57,780 nt of DNA, taken from assembly GCF_022601895.1 (NCBI RefSeq), contig NZ_JAKVIO010000028.1, forward strand, positions 1-57,780, in the 5' to 3' direction. Every line of letters starts with the position of its first letter. Position 1 is the first letter of the stretch. A program made the translations under genes and the position numbers. The notes beneath the pieces were generated by a model that saw only the letters and a list, made by a program, of their open reading frames with translations, ran no database searches and had not been told where the DNA came from. This DNA comes from Sphingomonas sp. LaA6.9. Lineage in GTDB: Bacteria; Pseudomonadota; Alphaproteobacteria; Sphingomonadales; Sphingomonadaceae. This document shows, one piece after another, positions 7,301 to 15,854 of this stretch.

Positions 7301-9088
7301 TTACTGCGTACCTTCGGCGTACCAGGTACGGAATTTGTCGTATTTCGGCATTTCTTCCGAATTGGCCTTGGGGTCGATCGGCACATGGATGACCGCCGGG
7401 CCACCATGCGCGAATGCGCGGGCAATGGCCGGGCCGATCTCGTCCGCGGCCGTCACATACTGGCCATAGGCGCCCAGCCCTTCGGCGATCTTGTCGAAGC
7501 GCACCTTGTTGCTCCAGTGGGTGCCGGTCTCGGCGGTGCCAAGGCCGAAGGTGCGCTTGTACACACCCACTTCGAGACCCCACTGGAAATCGACCGCCAC
7601 CACGCAGACGAGCGGCAGATTGCGGCGCACCGCGACCTCGAGCTCGCCGATATGGAACAGGAAGGACGAGTCCGACGTCACCAGCATCCCCGGTCGCGTT
7701 ACGCCCGTCTCCGCGATATCGGCGAGCATCGCGCCTGTGGCATAGGGCAGGCCCGTGCCGATATGCCCGTAATTCTGGTTCCAGATCACGTCGTTCGGCT
7801 TGCACTGGTTATAGGTCCAGCCGAAGATCACCGATGCGCCGCCGTCGCGGATCATGATACCGTCCTTGGGGAAGGCCTTGGTCGCCTCGACGATGAAGCG
7901 CGAGGTATGGATCGGCACATCGCCGGTGCCGTCGCTCTTGGTCAACGTTTCCGCAGCGAGACTGTCGAGTTCGGCCTGGCCGTCCTTCATGAACTTGGCG
8001 AGATCCGGACCGGCCGCACGGCCCTTGCCCAGCGCGCGGCTGAGCTGCGGCACGACGGCGCGGACGTCGCCGACCAGCGGCACGTCGATCGGACGGTTGA
8101 CGCCGATCGCGGTGGGATCCTGCTGCACATAGATCCATTTGCGATTGGCTTCACCGGCATGCCAATGACGCCAGCGGCCGAAATGCACGGGTTCGCCGAG
8201 TTCGGTGGCCAGCGCGACGACGAGATCCGATGCTTCCACCGCTTCGATCGAGGCGTCGGAGAAGACGTACTGGAAAGTGCGGTCCTCGATGCCCTTGATG
8301 TAGCTGGTGCCGCCCGAGGTCTGGATGACCGGACAGTTCATCAACTCCGCCAGTTCCTTCACCGCCGCGCCCGACTTGGTGGTGTGCACCGCGTGACCGA
8401 CCAGCAGGATCGGGTTCTTGGCTTCGAGGATCAGCTTCGCCGCCTCGGCGATGCGGTCGCCATCAGCGCCCTGGTTGGTCAGGCGATAGCGGTGCGGCGG
8501 AAGCACTTCCGGCACGTCGAGCTCTTCGAGGATGATGTGGCTGGGATATTCGACGTAGGTCGGCCCCGGCGTGCCCGACATCGCGACGCGGATCGCCTCG
8601 CGGATCACCTCGTCGGTCTGGTCGGCATATTCGATCGCGCCCGAATATTTGACCGAATCCTCGATCATCGGCTCCTGGCGGACGAACTGGATGCGGCCGC
8701 GGCGGACGCGGCGCTCGGTTACACGCGCGCGCTGGCCGCCGAGGAAGATGACCGGCGAATTCTCGACCTTGCAGCACTGGATCGCGGGCATCATGTTCGC
8801 GAGGCCCGGCCCGAGCGTGCCGAAGCACAGGGCGGGCTTGCCGGTGATGCGCGACGCGGCTTCGGCCATGAAACCGGCCGCCGCCTCATGGTGCGGCGAG
8901 ACCACGGTCCAGCCGCGCGCTTCGGCTTCAAGGCAGAGATGGACGAAGTTCGGATCGGGAATGCCGAACAAAGTCTTGATTCCCTCGGCCTCGAACAGGT
9001 CGAGGATGCGCTTGTAGACGGGCGTGCCGCCGGCCTTCAGCTTGAGGTCTGATGTTGCCGTTGCAGGCTTGGGATCGTCGTAGCTCAT
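7301..9088 (-). CDS. Thiamine diphosphate-dependent enzyme (acetolactate synthase-like)
   Basis: A 595-aa three-domain ThDP enzyme: PYR domain with catalytic Glu68 in PHHEAAAGFMAEA, central domain around residues 200-330, and C-terminal PP domain. The metal-binding GDG...N motif is altered: TSDSSFLFHIGELE replaces GDGSF, and VVAVDFQWG stands where an Asn is usual. Family members are acetolactate synthase, benzaldehyde lyase and 2-hydroxyacyl-CoA lyase. Because an acyl-CoA synthetase, an oxygenase and an aldehyde dehydrogenase are adjacent, a C-C lyase giving an aldehyde fits better than branched-chain amino acid synthesis, but this is inference. Confidence 0.88.
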   Translation of the reverse strand: MSYDDPKPATATSDLKLKAGGTPVYKRILDLFEAEGIKTLFGIPDPNFVHLCLEAEARGWTVVSPHHEAAAGFMAEAASRITGKPALCFGTLGPGLANMMPAIQCCKVENSPVIFLGGQRARVTERRVRRGRIQFVRQEPMIEDSVKYSGAIEYADQTDEVIREAIRVAMSGTPGPTYVEYPSHIILEELDVPEVLPPHRYRLTNQGADGDRIAEAAKLILEAKNPILLVGHAVHTTKSGAAVKELAELMNCPVIQTSGGTSYIKGIEDRTFQYVFSDASIEAVEASDLVVALATELGEPVHFGRWRHWHAGEANRKWIYVQQDPTAIGVNRPIDVPLVGDVRAVVPQLSRALGKGRAAGPDLAKFMKDGQAELDSLAAETLTKSDGTGDVPIHTSRFIVEATKAFPKDGIMIRDGGASVIFGWTYNQCKPNDVIWNQNYGHIGTGLPYATGAMLADIAETGVTRPGMLVTSDSSFLFHIGELEVAVRRNLPLVCVVAVDFQWGLEVGVYKRTFGLGTAETGTHWSNKVRFDKIAEGLGAYGQYVTAADEIGPAIARAFAHGGPAVIHVPIDPKANSEEMPKYDKFRTWYAEGTQ

Positions 9089-9150
9089 CTTCTACCTCTA
9101 ATATTGCGTCCCCGCACGCGGGGCTCTCGATGCGAAAGTGGAAGGCCCGA

Positions 9151-10566
9151 TCAATCCTGATCGGGCAGCAATTGTGGCGCACCCCGGCCCATGAAGGCCG
9201 CGAGATTGCGGTGCAGGTTGATGACCTTCTGCTCCTGATGCGGATTGGGCAAAGGCCCGCGGAATCCGCTCGATTTCATGCCCTTCTGCACGAACTCCAT
9301 GTTGGAGAAATCCTGCTCGAGGATAGAACCCCAGTTCGCCGCGGTCGGGTCGGCATAGACCCACTCCGTCTCCGGCTCTTCGCCCTCGGGGAAGCGTTCG
9401 AGCGCATAGCTCTCGAACACGCATTTATTGGGGTCGTCGCCGTACGGCCGCACACGGTAGCAAAGCGCGAAGGTCACGCCATGCAGGATATTCTGGTTGG
9501 GCCACAGCCCCCAGGCGAGCCCTGCCTCAGCCATGATCTCGGGCGGAATTTCAGGCCAGATCACGCCACGCGCCGCATCGTCCTTCTTCGCCGAGGCGAG
9601 CCAGTGCGCGATGCATTCCTGCGCGGTCGCGGTCTCGGGGAGTTCGTCCTTCAGCCGGCTCGCCGCATTTACCAGCGTCTCGGTGGAGGCCGAGTAGTTG
9701 ATCGTCTCATAATTCTCGCGGATCAACTCATAGGTCGAGACGCGCGGATCCTCGCCCTTGCCCGCGCGCGTCGTGCCCGCGCTCTCGCTCATCTGGAACT
9801 TGGCGTCACGTGTGTCGTAGCTGCTGACCGAGTGCAGGCCATATTGCTTCGAAAGCGCGTAATAATTGCCATAGGCGAGCAACTGGGTGTGCGTGCCCGC
9901 GACATGATAGGGCTCGAGAAACGCCTCGATCGCAGTCTTCCAGTTGCACGGATAGATCGCCCATTGGCGCCATTTGTAGCGCATCTTGTCGAGCTGGAAG
10001 TGATCGAGGATCTCGCCGGCGCGGCCCATCCATTCCTTCAGGGACACGCAATCCGGGTCCATGTTGATGTAGATGTAGCCGCCCCAGGTATCGACATTCA
10101 CCTCGGACAGACAGGTCATCTCGGGCGTCAGGCCGCCATGCCAGTCCTGCTGGTCGAGGATGTAGACGTTGTTGCCGTCCTGATCGAAGGTCCAGCCGTG
10201 AAAGCCGCAGACGAATTTCTTGCGGTTGTTGCCGCGCACGTCATGGACCTTGCCCGGCAGCATGTCGGGCGTACTGACCAGCTGCCGGCCGCGATGCGGG
10301 CAGACATTGTGAAACGCCTTGAGCGTCCCGTCGTCCTTGCGCAGCACGATGATTGACTCGTCGGCGACGTTGTACGTCATCCAGTCACCGGGATCGGGCA
10401 GATCGCTCTCGCGCTCGACCATCTGCCAGATCTTCGGCCAGAGCAGCTTCTTCTCGGCCAGCGCATAGTCGCGCGAAAGGAAAGCCTCGGTCGGATAGGT
10501 GACCAGCTTCTCCGCATCCATGTCTTCGGCGGTGATGCCCGTGGCAGTCAGCTCCGGCTTTTTCAT
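9151..10566 (-). CDS. Rieske-type aromatic ring-hydroxylating oxygenase, alpha subunit
   Basis: A 471-aa oxygenase component. The Rieske [2Fe-2S] ligands are Cys89-Pro-His91 and Cys120-x2-His123 (CPHRG and CGFHGW). The mononuclear iron site is seen in EPYHVAGTH. I use ATG 10566, preceded by GGAGGA, rather than longer frames. No beta subunit, ferredoxin or reductase is nearby, so this is probably a homo-oligomeric alpha-type enzyme that borrows electron transfer proteins. Substrate unknown. It sits between the Baeyer-Villiger and ThDP genes. Confidence 0.94.
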   Translation of the reverse strand: MKKPELTATGITAEDMDAEKLVTYPTEAFLSRDYALAEKKLLWPKIWQMVERESDLPDPGDWMTYNVADESIIVLRKDDGTLKAFHNVCPHRGRQLVSTPDMLPGKVHDVRGNNRKKFVCGFHGWTFDQDGNNVYILDQQDWHGGLTPEMTCLSEVNVDTWGGYIYINMDPDCVSLKEWMGRAGEILDHFQLDKMRYKWRQWAIYPCNWKTAIEAFLEPYHVAGTHTQLLAYGNYYALSKQYGLHSVSSYDTRDAKFQMSESAGTTRAGKGEDPRVSTYELIRENYETINYSASTETLVNAASRLKDELPETATAQECIAHWLASAKKDDAARGVIWPEIPPEIMAEAGLAWGLWPNQNILHGVTFALCYRVRPYGDDPNKCVFESYALERFPEGEEPETEWVYADPTAANWGSILEQDFSNMEFVQKGMKSSGFRGPLPNPHQEQKVINLHRNLAAFMGRGAPQLLPDQD

Positions 10567-10718
10567 GGAATCCTCCTCCAACGCGATTCCGAGCGGACAA
10601 TGGCATGCATCGGCACGCTCCGACTTCCCACCTGGACAGATTTTTGATCCTCGTAGCGCAAGTAAACACCCTGCCAAAACGAAAGACACCCCCCCTGGGC
10701 CCGGTATCCCCCGGGCGA

Positions 10719-12548
10719 TCAGGATCTGAGCTCGAGCCCTTCCAGATCGCCGCTGGCGCGCCAGTCCTCGAGCAGTTTCTGGAACGCGCCCCAGCCGGGC
10801 CCATAGCTTCGGAACAGCGCCCAGGGCGCCTTCACCTGGCCTTCGTTGGTGAAATAGCTCGGCGTGCATTCGCGCTGGAACTGGGACATGTCGATCTCCA
10901 CTTCATGGAAATGCCGGACATAGGCGTCCTGCGCCTCCTTGGTCGGCTCGACGGCCTTCAGCCCGCGCTTCAGCGCCTCGCTGATGATATGCGCGCTGTG
11001 ATAGCCTTGGCGCCCGAACTGCTCGGTCACGCTGGCGTTCAGTCCGCCCTGTATATAGCCGATGAAGAACTGGTTGGGGAAACCGTGCGTCATCGTGCCG
11101 TGCAGTGTCTCGGGGCCGTTGGCCCAATGATCGTAGATCGACTCGCCGCCCCTGCCCTCGACGACGTCGATGCCCCAGCGACGCTTGAGTTCGCTGGTCA
11201 CTTCGAAGCCGCTGGCGCAGATCAGGCAGTCGATCTCGTACTCGACGCCATTCGCGACGAAGCCCTTGTCGGTTAACCGCTCGAGGCCCTTGGTCTCCGA
11301 AACGTCGATCAGCTTCACATTGGGCTGGTTGAAGACGCCGTAAAACTCGTTGCTCGATAGCGGTCGCTTGCACAGGAAGCGGTACCAGGGCTTCAGCGAT
11401 TCCGCAGTTTCCTTGTCCTCGACCATGTTCTCGACGCGCGCGCGCAGGCGCTCCATCACGCGGTAGTCGACGACTTCGCGCCGCGCCATGAACTCCTCGG
11501 GCGCAAGCTGGGGCCACCCCTCAGCCGCCAGTTCCGCGGCAAGGTTGCGCGTGATCTCGGTCCAGATGTCGCAAATCTGGTCTTCCTCGCCCGGCGCGAA
11601 GAATTCCATCGCGGCGCGGTGGAAATTGGCCTTGCGCTCGTCCTGCCAGCCCGGCTCGAGCGACTTCGCCCAATCGGGATCGGTTGGCGGATTGGGCCGC
11701 TCGTCCACGGTCGAGGGCGTGCGCTGGATGACGTAAAGCTGCTTGGCATATCGCGCGAGATACGGAACCGCCTGGATCGCGGTCGCGCCCGTCCCGATGA
11801 TCGCAACGCGCTTGTCGGCCAGCTTGTCGAGCACCGGGTTCTGATAGGTGCCACCCGTATATTCATAGTCCCAGCGCGCCGAATGGAACAGCTTCCCCTT
11901 GAACTGCTCGATGCCCGGAATGCCCGGCAGCTTGGGCATGTTGAGCACGCCACAGCCCATGATGATGAAGCGCGCGCGGAACTCGTCACCGCGGCTCGTC
12001 CCGACGCGCCAGCGGCCAATTTCCTCGTCCCAGCGCAACGAGGTGATCAGCGTGTGGAACACCGCCTTGTCGGCAAAGTCGAACTTGCGCGCGATGAGCT
12101 TGCAATATTCATAGATTTCCGCGCCATCGGCGAACTTCTTGGACGGCATGAAACCCGTCTCTTCGAGCAGCGGCAGATAGCAATAGGCGTCATTGTCGCA
12201 CTGGATGCCCGGATAACGGTTCCAGTACCACACGCCGCCAAAGTCGCCCGCATGATCGATATTGCGGAAGTTGGTCACCCCCGCTTTGGTCAGGTGATAG
12301 GAAGCAAGAATCCCCGCGAAGCCCGCGCCCAGCACGACAACGTCGAGATCTTCCGAAATCGGGTCGCGCGCGACCACGGGCATATACGGGTCGACGTCGT
12401 AGCTGTGCGTCACGTCGGCGGTCGACGGCACATACTGATCCTGCCGGTCGGACCGAAGTCGCTTGTCGCGCTCCTGCCGATATTTTTCCCGCAGAGACGG
12501 AATATCGAACTCGTCGGGCGCGGGGGTCCGCGTCGGCTTGCAGGTCAT
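10719..12548 (-). CDS. Flavin-containing Baeyer-Villiger-type monooxygenase
   Basis: A 609-aa class B flavoprotein monooxygenase that would turn a ketone into an ester or lactone with FAD, NADPH and O2. Visible: the FAD fold VVVLGAGFAGILASYHL, the BVMO-specific GGVWYWNRYPGIQCD, the signature FKGKLFHSARWDY, and a second Rossmann motif AIIGTGATAIQAVP. ATG 12548 is chosen because GGAG lies 6 bp upstream; 45 bp more of open frame exists. The N-terminal extension before the FAD motif resembles cyclopentadecanone- or steroid-type BVMOs. It is first in the minus-strand operon. Confidence 0.94.
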   Translation of the reverse strand: MTCKPTRTPAPDEFDIPSLREKYRQERDKRLRSDRQDQYVPSTADVTHSYDVDPYMPVVARDPISEDLDVVVLGAGFAGILASYHLTKAGVTNFRNIDHAGDFGGVWYWNRYPGIQCDNDAYCYLPLLEETGFMPSKKFADGAEIYEYCKLIARKFDFADKAVFHTLITSLRWDEEIGRWRVGTSRGDEFRARFIIMGCGVLNMPKLPGIPGIEQFKGKLFHSARWDYEYTGGTYQNPVLDKLADKRVAIIGTGATAIQAVPYLARYAKQLYVIQRTPSTVDERPNPPTDPDWAKSLEPGWQDERKANFHRAAMEFFAPGEEDQICDIWTEITRNLAAELAAEGWPQLAPEEFMARREVVDYRVMERLRARVENMVEDKETAESLKPWYRFLCKRPLSSNEFYGVFNQPNVKLIDVSETKGLERLTDKGFVANGVEYEIDCLICASGFEVTSELKRRWGIDVVEGRGGESIYDHWANGPETLHGTMTHGFPNQFFIGYIQGGLNASVTEQFGRQGYHSAHIISEALKRGLKAVEPTKEAQDAYVRHFHEVEIDMSQFQRECTPSYFTNEGQVKAPWALFRSYGPGWGAFQKLLEDWRASGDLEGLELRS

Positions 12549-12851
12549 GTCCACTCCAGCAATCTCCTTATTTGCCCCTTTCATAATCAACAACCCTGTT
12601 CATTTACAACTCCCGAAGAGGCCGGAGGCGACCCCGACAGCGGGCGCGCGCGGACCTCCGATCCATGTCTTTTCCACGCAAATTCAATAACAAGCTTGCC
12701 GTTCAACCAGACGATCGTGGTTCCGCAAGGCGTGCTGTATTCGCTGGAGCGATGAATCCCCCGGCGATTTGGACAAGATCAGCCGCATGCGCTTGAACGG
12801 TTGCTTTCCCGGCTGGCAGAGCATGCCGAAGTCACAGAATCGAGGATGCCG
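12549..12851. other. Divergent promoter region between BVMO and SDR genes
   Basis: About 300 bp without a gene. It is expected to hold the promoters of the minus-strand oxygenase operon and the plus-strand dehydrogenase. I see no clear palindrome or promoter boxes. Confidence 0.4.
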
Positions 12852-13697
12852 ATGACGCAGCAACTGATCAATTTCGACGGACGGACGGTCATCGTCACCG
12901 GCGCCGGCGGCGGCGGCATCGGCACGGCGGTCACGCGCATGCTGGCGCAGTCGGGCGCGACCGTGATCGCCGCGGGCCGGTCGCAGGAAAAGCTCGATGC
13001 CAATATCGCGCCTTTGGTCGCGCAGGGCCTCTCGATCGTCCCGGTCCAGGCCGACGTATCGACCGACGACGGTGTCACCGCCGTGATGGAGGCAGCGCTT
13101 GCCGCGAAGGGAACGCTTTACGGCCTTGCCAATGTCGCGGGCGGTGCAGCACCCGAAACCTGGATGCGCGCCGAACGCGTGACACGCGCCGACTGGCGTG
13201 CGCTGTTCGCGCAGAATCTGGAGACAATGTTCTTCATGAGCCAGGCCGTCGCGCGCGAACTCCGCTCGCGCGGGCTGCCCGGTTCGATCGTCGGCGTCTC
13301 CTCGATCAGCGGCATGAACACCGCGCCCTATCATATCGCCTATGGCACCGCGAAGGCCGCGATCGTGGCCGCGACCCGTACGCTCGCGGCTGAACTGGCG
13401 CTCGACAATATCCGGGTAAACACGGTGGCGCCGGGCACGACGATCACGCCGGGATCTGGTGCCTATATCGACGAGGACGAGGCGCGTGACCGCGCCGCGG
13501 TCGCGATGGGACGGCGCGCACAGCCCGAGGAACAGGCCGGCGCCATCGCCTTTCTGCTATCCGACCTTTCCAGCTACATCACCGGGCAGACCATCCTCGT
13601 GGACGGTGGCCTCAATCTCAAATGGACGCATCTCGGGGCGGACAACACCTCGCTTTTTCTCAAGAACGAGGATTTCCGGGCGGCCATCCAGCGCTAA
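12852..13697 (+). CDS. Short-chain dehydrogenase/reductase (SDR)
   Basis: A 281-aa classical SDR oxidoreductase. Cofactor motif TGAGGGGIGTA, the NVAGG segment, catalytic Ser in VGVSSISGM and YGTAK as the YxxxK pair, then the family tail ITGQTILVDGG. Two in-frame ATGs occur (12846 and 12852); GAGG at 12842-12845 favours 12852. Divergent from the BVMO gene, so it may supply the ketone by oxidising an alcohol; this is inference from context. Confidence 0.92.
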   Translation: MTQQLINFDGRTVIVTGAGGGGIGTAVTRMLAQSGATVIAAGRSQEKLDANIAPLVAQGLSIVPVQADVSTDDGVTAVMEAALAAKGTLYGLANVAGGAAPETWMRAERVTRADWRALFAQNLETMFFMSQAVARELRSRGLPGSIVGVSSISGMNTAPYHIAYGTAKAAIVAATRTLAAELALDNIRVNTVAPGTTITPGSGAYIDEDEARDRAAVAMGRRAQPEEQAGAIAFLLSDLSSYITGQTILVDGGLNLKWTHLGADNTSLFLKNEDFRAAIQR

Positions 13698-13717
13698 CCC
13701 GTAAACGACGTGGCGCG

Positions 13718-14314
13718 TCAGGGCTCCAGAACCAGCGTGGTGCCCTCGACGCGCCAGCTTTTGAGCGTCGACAGAAAATTCATGCCAAGCAGGTTCATTT
13801 CACCGAGCTCCGGCGACACCGTCGCGCCGATGTCCTTCCGGACGATCGATCCGATCTCAAGCACGCCGATACGCCCACGGCGCGCCTCGACCGTCCCGTT
13901 CGCGGTTTCGACAACGACCGGGAAGCCGCCGTCGTCGATATCGACCCCCGCGGATTCAGCCGTGGCGCGCGACAGGGCGGTAATCGTCGCGCCGCTGTCG
14001 ATCAGAAAGCGTACCGGTCGTCCGTTGATCGCGCCATTGGCCCAGAAATGTCCGTCCTGGGCCATGGCAATCTTGAGCGGAGCCCCCAGCGCCTCGGCAT
14101 GCTGACCAAGCGCTGAAAGCCTTATCTCGCTCCATGCCACGCCGAGCTGGTGGCGGAATGCGAACAGCACGAAGAGTGCGGCGAAGATCGCGACCCAGCC
14201 CAGCACCATCTTTAGCGTGCTCTTCAGCGGCAGCCGCCGCGCCAGCAGTGAGCTCCCGACCAGAACCAGCGCACCGATGCCCCAGATAAGATTCATGTTC
14301 TGATCGTCGGTCAT
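13718..14314 (-). CDS. Membrane-anchored retropepsin-like aspartic protease
   Basis: A 198-aa protein of the TIGR02281-like clan AA protease family. Two N-terminal transmembrane helices (about residues 7-25 and 35-55) precede a retropepsin domain with the active-site motif FLIDSGATITALS, a flap region and a second hydrophobic-hydrophobic-Gly near LLGMNFLSTLKSW. It would act as a dimer, with the domain outside the cytosol. ATG 14314 overlaps the upstream MBL stop as ATGA, indicating translational coupling. Physiological substrate unknown. Confidence 0.88.
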   Translation of the reverse strand: MTDDQNMNLIWGIGALVLVGSSLLARRLPLKSTLKMVLGWVAIFAALFVLFAFRHQLGVAWSEIRLSALGQHAEALGAPLKIAMAQDGHFWANGAINGRPVRFLIDSGATITALSRATAESAGVDIDDGGFPVVVETANGTVEARRGRIGVLEIGSIVRKDIGATVSPELGEMNLLGMNFLSTLKSWRVEGTTLVLEP

Positions 14315-15078
14315 CCTGTCTCCAGTTCCAGCCCGTCCCACCCGGCCATCACGCCCTCGGGCAATGCCCCGCACAATGTCGCATAATCCATCGACTGATC
14401 CATATGGGTCAGCACCGCGCGGTCGGGGGCCAGTGCCGCGATCCATTCGAGCGTCTGTGCCAGATGCGGATGCGTTGGGTGTGGCTTATGGCGCAGCGCG
14501 TCGACCACCCAAAGGTCAACGCCCTCAAACAGTTTTGCCATATCATCTGTCAGGACATTGAAATCTGTGGAATATCCTATTGAGCCATTCGGCCCGTCAA
14601 AGCGCAGCCCCGCCGAGGTGACGCTGCCATGTGGCTGGTCGGTGACGCGGACGCGAATATCGCCCAGCCGCCAGTCGCTTTGGAGCCCATGCCCCGTCAC
14701 GGTGGGCGGATAACCGTCCTTGCCGTCAAAGGCATAGGCGAAGCGCGTGCGCAGCGATGCCAGCGTGTCGGACCGCGCATAGCCGTTCACCGGGCGTCCA
14801 CGGGCGTGGAAGAGCTGCCTCAGATCGTCGATGCCGTGGCAATGATCGGCATGGTCGTGCGTCCAGATCACCGCGTCGACATCTGCCACCCGCGCATCCA
14901 GCAGCTGCTCGCGCAGATCGGGCGAGGTATCGACAAGGATCCGCGTCGTCGCACTTTCGACGAGGATCGACGCGCGGCGCCGGCGGTTCTTCGGATTGGC
15001 CGGATCACAGTCGCCCCAGTCATTCCCGATCCGCGGCACGCCCGAGGATGTGCCGCAGCCCAGTATGCGAAGCTTCAC
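14311..15078 (-). CDS. MBL-fold metallo-hydrolase (PhnP-like)
   Basis: A 255-aa metallo-beta-lactamase-fold hydrolase of the COG1235/PhnP group, probably a phosphodiesterase. It begins MKLRILGCGTSSGVPRIG, typical of this group, and has the zinc motif HDHADHCHG, then STDFN and LTHMD metal ligands. It overlaps TatD by 4 bp upstream and the protease by 4 bp downstream. No phosphonate genes are nearby, so a general nuclease or cyclic phosphate role is more likely. Confidence 0.88.
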   Translation of the reverse strand: MKLRILGCGTSSGVPRIGNDWGDCDPANPKNRRRRASILVESATTRILVDTSPDLREQLLDARVADVDAVIWTHDHADHCHGIDDLRQLFHARGRPVNGYARSDTLASLRTRFAYAFDGKDGYPPTVTGHGLQSDWRLGDIRVRVTDQPHGSVTSAGLRFDGPNGSIGYSTDFNVLTDDMAKLFEGVDLWVVDALRHKPHPTHPHLAQTLEWIAALAPDRAVLTHMDQSMDYATLCGALPEGVMAGWDGLELETG

Positions 15079-15851
15079 GCAGTCGCCTTGGAAAAGAGTG
15101 CGTGGAAATTGCGCGTGGTCTGTTCGGCAAGCGCCTCGACGCTCTCGCCGCGCAGCCCAGCGAGGAAGCGCGCGGTATCGGCGACATAACCTGGCTCACA
15201 TGGCTTGCCACGATGCGGCACCGGCGCAAGGAAGGGCGAGTCGGTCTCGATCAGCAGGCGATCAGCGGGAAGACGCGCCGCCGTTGCCTGCAGATCCTTC
15301 GCATTCCTGAAGGTCACGATACCCGATATCGAGATATAAAGGCCGAGTTCCAATGCGATGTCAGCGAATTCTCCGCTCGCTGTGAAACAGTGGATGACGC
15401 CCGGATAGGCTCCCTTGCCCATCTCGTCGCGCAGGATCGCGGCGGTATCGGCTTCGGCATCGCGCGTATGAACGATGAGCGGCAATCCGGTCTCGCGCGA
15501 CGCGGCAATATGCGCACGAAAGCTCTTCTGCTGCTGCGCGCGGTCCGAATGGTCGTAATAATAATCGAGTCCGGTCTCGCCGATCCCGATCACCTTCGGA
15601 TGCGCCGCGCGCGCGACGAGCTTGCTGGTGTCGATATCGGGATGCGTGTCGGCCTCATGCGGATGGATGCCTACCGTCGCCCAGACATCGTCCTCGCGCT
15701 CGGCGGTCGCGATGATGTCGTCCCATTCGCGCTCGCGCGTCGAGATGTTGAGCATCATGCCCACGCCCGCCGCGCGCGCGCGGTCTAGTACCGCCGCTTG
15801 GTCCTCGACCAGCCCCTTATAGTTCAGATGACAGTGGCTATCGACGAACAT
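15075..15851 (-). CDS. tatD: TatD family metal-dependent DNase
   Basis: A 258-aa TIM-barrel hydrolase acting as a 3'-5' deoxyribonuclease in DNA repair or turnover. Metal and catalytic motifs: DSHCHLN at the N-terminus, GETGLDYYYD, VHTRDA, HCFTAS and ETDSPFLAP. Length is normal for the family. It follows metG by 3 bp and overlaps the MBL gene by 4 bp, the order usually seen in alphaproteobacteria (tmk-holB-metG-tatD). Confidence 0.95.
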   Translation of the reverse strand: MFVDSHCHLNYKGLVEDQAAVLDRARAAGVGMMLNISTREREWDDIIATAEREDDVWATVGIHPHEADTHPDIDTSKLVARAAHPKVIGIGETGLDYYYDHSDRAQQQKSFRAHIAASRETGLPLIVHTRDAEADTAAILRDEMGKGAYPGVIHCFTASGEFADIALELGLYISISGIVTFRNAKDLQATAARLPADRLLIETDSPFLAPVPHRGKPCEPGYVADTARFLAGLRGESVEALAEQTTRNFHALFSKATA

Positions 15852-15854
15852 CGT

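Noticed and set aside
10567-10718. Small gene or regulatory RNA between BVMO and Rieske genes
   Set aside because: 152 bp with no ribosome site, motif or strong hairpin; treated as intra-operon spacer.
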